Part shown: piece by piece, positions 61,207-64,000 of the stretch
How the letters are laid out: every line of letters starts with the position of its first letter
Position numbering within the stretch: the stretch's first letter is position 1
NCBI GenBank assembly: GCA_003946805.1
Contig: RPSH01000018.1
Coordinates: 1 to 64,000, forward strand
Direction of reading: 5' to 3'
Source of the DNA: Bacillus sp. 2B10
GTDB lineage: Bacteria > Pseudomonadota > Alphaproteobacteria > Sphingomonadales > Sphingomonadaceae
Length of the DNA stretch: 64,000 nt
Translations under genes and position numbers: made by a program
Notes under the pieces: model-generated
Database searches by the model: none
The model's input: the letters and a program-made list of their open reading frames with translations, nothing else
Told to the model about the DNA's origin: nothing

Positions 61207-63803
61207 TCGTCGTCGCGCTCCTCGCCACCGCCGCGCCGCTGACGGTGTCACTCGACGCGGCGTGTGTCGTCGGCACCGACCCGGCAGCGCAGGTGCTGCG
61301 CGAACGGTTGCAGGAGCGCGGCGCGGCGTGCCCGTCCGCCGCGTCGTTCCGGCGAAAGCCGGAATCCACGGATGGGGAAACGGCCGCGAAGGATTCGGGA
61401 GCCCCCGACACGATGGATTCCGGCCTGCGCCGGAATGACGAAGGGGCGGGACGGGCGACGACCCAACCGCAATCGTACCCCCGCGCAGGCGGGGGTCCAG
61501 AGCCCAGCAGACCAGACGGTTGCGCCAGTGGCACTGGATCCCCGCCTGCGCGGGGATACGCAGGATGCAACTCCGCCGTACCCCGGCGAAGGCCGGGGTC
61601 CAGTTGGGGGACGCCAGTGGAAGATTGCGGCCGTGCCGTAACTGGACCCCGGCCTTCGCCGGGGTACGACCGGGTTGCGACTTCGCTCGACGCCACACGA
61701 TGCGCCCCTCCGGTCACCATCCGCTTCCTGCCGGCGAGGCTCGCCCCCGAAGCCTTCGCCATCACTACCACCGCGCGCACCATCACCATCCGCGCCGCCA
61801 CCACCCGCGCGCGCCTCTACGCCGCAGGCTGGCTCCTGCGCCATCTCGACGACCTGACCCTGACCGCCCCCACGCACGTCACCGAAGCCCCGGCGACGGC
61901 GATCCGCGGCACCCAGATCGGCTATCGCGCGAAGAACAACAGCTACGACGCATGGACCGTCGCCATGCTGACCCGCCGGATCGAGGATTTCGCGCTGCTG
62001 GGCGCCAACCGCATCCAGTTCGTCGCGCCGGTGTCCGACGATGCCGCAAGCTCGCCCCTGTTCCCGCTGCCCGCCACCGAAATGCTGGTCGCGGTCGCCG
62101 CCGCCACCCACCGCCTCGGCCTCGATGTCGCACTCTTCTACCCTCTGCTGCGCGATTACGCGAAGCTCGGCAGCACCGACGCCGAGGTCGCCGACATCGC
62201 GACGCTCGCCGCGAAACTTCCCGCGCTCGACGCGCTCTACATTCCCGGCGGCGATCCCGGCCATACCGCGCCCGACCGGCTGTTTCCGCTGGCGCAGCGG
62301 ATCGCCGGCACCCTCCGCCGGCGCTTCGCGAAGGCCGAAGTCCTGCTGTCGACCCAGGGGTTCGACGCCGCCGGCCTCGACGCCTTCCACGCGCAGCTCG
62401 CACGGAACCCGCGCTGGCTCAGCGCGATCTTCGTCGGCCCGCAGACCCGCGACGGCATCGCCGCGCATCGCCGCCGCACGCCCGCGCGATACCCGATCGA
62501 AACCTATCCCGACACCGCGCACACGATGCACGCGCAATTCCCGATCCCCGACTGGCACCCCGCCTTCGCGCTGACGCAGGGGCGCGAACCGGTGAACCCC
62601 CGCCCCATGGCGACCGACCGCATCTTCGCCCATCTCGCGCCCGGCACGCGCGGCTTCGTGACCTATAGCGAAGGCGTCAACGACGACTGGAACGTGACCC
62701 AGTGGTTCCGCCTCGGCTGGAACCCCACGACCCCGGCAAGCGACGTCGCACGGGACTATGCGCGGATGTTCGTCGGCGACATGGCGTTCGCCGCGGTGCC
62801 GCTGGCGCTGGAGAGCAACTGGCGCGGCGATCCGTCGGCCAATGCCGGGATCGACGCCACGCTGCGGCTGGTCGACGGCATCCGCCCGGCACGCTGGGCC
62901 GACTGGCGCATCGACCTGTATCGCTACCGCGCCACCTATGACGCGCTGGTCCGCCACCGCCTGATCGCCGCCGGGGCGACGCAGGGCGAGGCGTTCTGGA
63001 CGCTGCGCCAGGCGCCGGCGACCGGTGCCGAACCCGCCGCCGTCGCCGCGCGTTTCGCCTATGCCCGCCCCGAACCGGCTATCGTCGCCCCCTTGCGCGC
63101 CGACCTGACCGTCATCGCCGACCGGCTGTGGCAGCGCGCGCGGATGCAGCTGTCGGTGCCGCGCCACGGCGCGTCGCATTGGGAACGCGGCGCCAACCTC
63201 GACCGCGCCGACATCCAGCTCAACGACCGCACCGTCGTCGAGGCGGAGATCGCCGACGCGCTGACGAAGCCCGACGCCGCCGCCCGCCTCTATGCGATCG
63301 GCGATCCATGGCGTACCCGCGACATGGCGCTGTACGACGATCTCGGCGACCCGGCCAACGAACCGCATCTGGTGCGTGGGCCGGGCTTCGACGCCGATCC
63401 GCAGTCGATGGCCAGTGCGATCGACGGCGTCGCCGACCATGTTCCCGATCAGGGCTGGCGCATCGCCGATCTCAGCTATGCCGAGGGGCTGTACGAAACC
63501 CCCGTCCGGCTGCGCTATACCGGTCTGGAGCGCAACCGCCGCTACCGCCTGATCGCGCGCTGGGCGGGGGAGGATTATGCGCTGCCGATGCGGCTCACCG
63601 GCAACGGCGTCGAACTCCACCCCTTCCGTCCGCGCACAGGCGATCGCGAAACCGTCGAAACCGCCATTCCGCAAGGCCTCACCGCCGATGGTACGCTCAC
63701 CCTCGAATGGCACCGCCCCGCCGGGATCGGCGGTGGCGGACGTGGCCATCAGGTTGCGCAGACCTGGCTGATTCCCGAACCCCTTACCGGAGCATCGCAA
63801 TGA
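61203..63803 (+). CDS. Unassigned glycosidase-like protein with in-frame palindromic repeats
   Basis: Protein of 866 aa with a signal peptide (MIVVALLATAAPLTVS). The N-terminal domain looks like the GH20b/GH67N alpha-beta domain (CVVGTDPAAQVLRERLQERG, resuming with ITIRAATTRARLYAAGWLLRHL). Residues about 47-155 are translated palindromic repeats that split this domain. A central (beta/alpha)8-like region follows: IRGTQIGYRAKNNSYDAWTV, IEDFALLGANRIQFVAP, LYIPGGDPGHT, STQGFDAAGLDAF, YPIETYPDTAHTMHAQFP and TYSEGVNDDWN. I know similar uncharacterised proteins but cannot name a family. Conserved acids in GGDPGH and SEGVNDD are candidate catalytic residues. Operon context points to N-glycan breakdown. 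Confidence 0.8.
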   Translation: MIVVALLATAAPLTVSLDAACVVGTDPAAQVLRERLQERGAACPSAASFRRKPESTDGETAAKDSGAPDTMDSGLRRNDEGAGRATTQPQSYPRAGGGPEPSRPDGCASGTGSPPARGYAGCNSAVPRRRPGSSWGTPVEDCGRAVTGPRPSPGYDRVATSLDATRCAPPVTIRFLPARLAPEAFAITTTARTITIRAATTRARLYAAGWLLRHLDDLTLTAPTHVTEAPATAIRGTQIGYRAKNNSYDAWTVAMLTRRIEDFALLGANRIQFVAPVSDDAASSPLFPLPATEMLVAVAAATHRLGLDVALFYPLLRDYAKLGSTDAEVADIATLAAKLPALDALYIPGGDPGHTAPDRLFPLAQRIAGTLRRRFAKAEVLLSTQGFDAAGLDAFHAQLARNPRWLSAIFVGPQTRDGIAAHRRRTPARYPIETYPDTAHTMHAQFPIPDWHPAFALTQGREPVNPRPMATDRIFAHLAPGTRGFVTYSEGVNDDWNVTQWFRLGWNPTTPASDVARDYARMFVGDMAFAAVPLALESNWRGDPSANAGIDATLRLVDGIRPARWADWRIDLYRYRATYDALVRHRLIAAGATQGEAFWTLRQAPATGAEPAAVAARFAYARPEPAIVAPLRADLTVIADRLWQRARMQLSVPRHGASHWERGANLDRADIQLNDRTVVEAEIADALTKPDAAARLYAIGDPWRTRDMALYDDLGDPANEPHLVRGPGFDADPQSMASAIDGVADHVPDQGWRIADLSYAEGLYETPVRLRYTGLERNRRYRLIARWAGEDYALPMRLTGNGVELHPFRPRTGDRETVETAIPQGLTADGTLTLEWHRPAGIGGGGRGHQVAQTWLIPEPLTGASQ
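61342..61440. repeat. Palindromic element 1 inside a coding gene
   Basis: Arms 61342-61368 and 61414-61440 are inverted copies with three mismatches in 27 bases, of the TTCCGGCG...CGCCGGAA type. In the reading frame they give SFRRKPES and DSGLRRNDE. It is the first of three consecutive units. A related family occurs between genes at 17158-17251. Confidence 0.85.
61474..61561. repeat. Palindromic element 2 inside a coding gene
   Basis: Left arm from 61474 (CGTACCCCCGCGCAGG) and right arm 61532-61561 (its near-inverse, TCCCCGCCTGCGCGGGGA). Translated, they give YPRAGGGPEP and GSPPARGYAG. The same family occurs between genes at 13145 and as the core of the elements at 32085 and 37578. Confidence 0.85.
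61577..61668. repeat. Palindromic element 3 inside a coding gene
   Basis: Arms 61577-61605 and 61640-61668 are perfect inverted copies of 29 bases, starting CGTACCCCGGCGAAGG. Translated, they give VPRRRPGSSW and TGPRPSPGYD. The span from the first base of element 1 to the last base of element 3 is 327 bases, exactly 109 codons. Confidence 0.88.
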
Positions 63804-64000
63804 CCCCGATCCTGACCCGCCGCACGCTGATGGGCAGTAGCCTGATCGCCGGTGCCGCCGCCTGCTCGCCGGTCCGTCCGAACGGCGGGGCCGGCCCGCT
63901 GCCCGCACCGTGGGGCGCGACGCCCTCGCCGCGCCAGCTGAAATGGCACGACCATCGCCAGTACGGCTTCATCCATTTCTCGATCAACACCTATACCGAC
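63800..64000 (+). CDS. Alpha-L-fucosidase, GH29 (partial, cut by window end)
   Basis: The first 67 codons of a protein whose start overlaps the previous stop (ATGA at 63800). The signal region has twin arginines and a lipobox-like AGAAAC (MTPILTRRTLMGSSLIAGAA then AC). The mature start WGATPSPRQLKWHDHRQYGFIHFSINTYTD is characteristic of GH29 alpha-L-fucosidases. The catalytic aspartate lies beyond the window. In the operon it would remove core or antennary fucose from N-glycans. Confidence 0.87.
   Translation, partial: MTPILTRRTLMGSSLIAGAAACSPVRPNGGAGPLPAPWGATPSPRQLKWHDHRQYGFIHFSINTYTD

Noticed and set aside
55733..63908. Very long minus-strand frames opposite the glycosidase genes
   Set aside because: They mirror GH3, GH92 and the unassigned glycosidase, whose motifs are unambiguous on the plus strand.

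Overview
The window is chromosomal DNA from a high-GC alphaproteobacterium, most probably a sphingomonad (Sphingomonas or a close relative). The evidence is the gene content (TonB-dependent receptors with matching periplasmic glycosidases, a PQQ-type sugar dehydrogenase, the hrcA-grpE-glnD and rph-rdgB-hemW orders), a GC-saturated third codon position that opens long antisense frames, and many intergenic palindromic repeats of the kind common in that group. No phage, plasmid or CRISPR signature is visible.

Layout. 0.5-5 kb: a translationally coupled trio (cysteine desulfhydrase-like PLP enzyme, L-serine dehydratase, M3 oligopeptidase). 5.1-6.6 kb: divergent alkylation-repair genes, an Ada/AraC protein whose AlkA part is reduced to a stub and an Ogt-type methyltransferase. 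6.7-11.1 kb: hexuronate catabolism (uxuB and uxaC on minus, uxaA on plus) around a perfect LacI-type palindrome. 11.1-17.2 kb: a YdeI-like protein, a gamma-carbonic anhydrase-like protein, a secreted histidine acid phosphatase, a TonB-dependent receptor with a PhoB-box-like sequence upstream, and a secreted endonuclease/exonuclease/phosphatase-family protein. 17.2-21.4 kb: PQQ sugar dehydrogenase, dicarboxylate symporter, FAD protein. 21.5-37.4 kb: mostly housekeeping genes (tRNA-Gly(CCC), thrS, infC, glnD, grpE, hrcA, rph, rdgB, hemW) with accessory enzymes and two near-identical copies of a 164-bp palindromic element with TA flanks.

37.7-40.8 kb is a scar: a TonB-dependent receptor has lost its signal peptide and plug, and an AT-rich islet of about 530 bp encoding one small cysteine-rich secreted protein lies where its 5' end should be.

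40.8-64.0 kb is the most interesting part. A minus-strand GlcNAc operon (GntR regulator, NagB-II-like SIS protein, NagA, a fused EIIA-HPr-EI protein, NagE-type EIICB) faces a TonB-dependent receptor followed by a glycosidase operon: GH20 hexosaminidase, GH2 beta-mannosidase, GH3 with a PA14 insert, GH92 alpha-mannosidase, a glycosidase-like protein I cannot assign, and a GH29 alpha-L-fucosidase cut by the window edge. Every junction from the GH20 gene onward is a 4-bp stop/start overlap. The enzyme set matches the sugars of a complex, plant-type N-glycan (GlcNAc, Man, Xyl, Fuc), so I read the region as an N-glycan uptake and dismantling locus whose GlcNAc enters through the PTS. The unassigned glycosidase carries three different palindromic elements in a row, in frame, inside its N-terminal domain.
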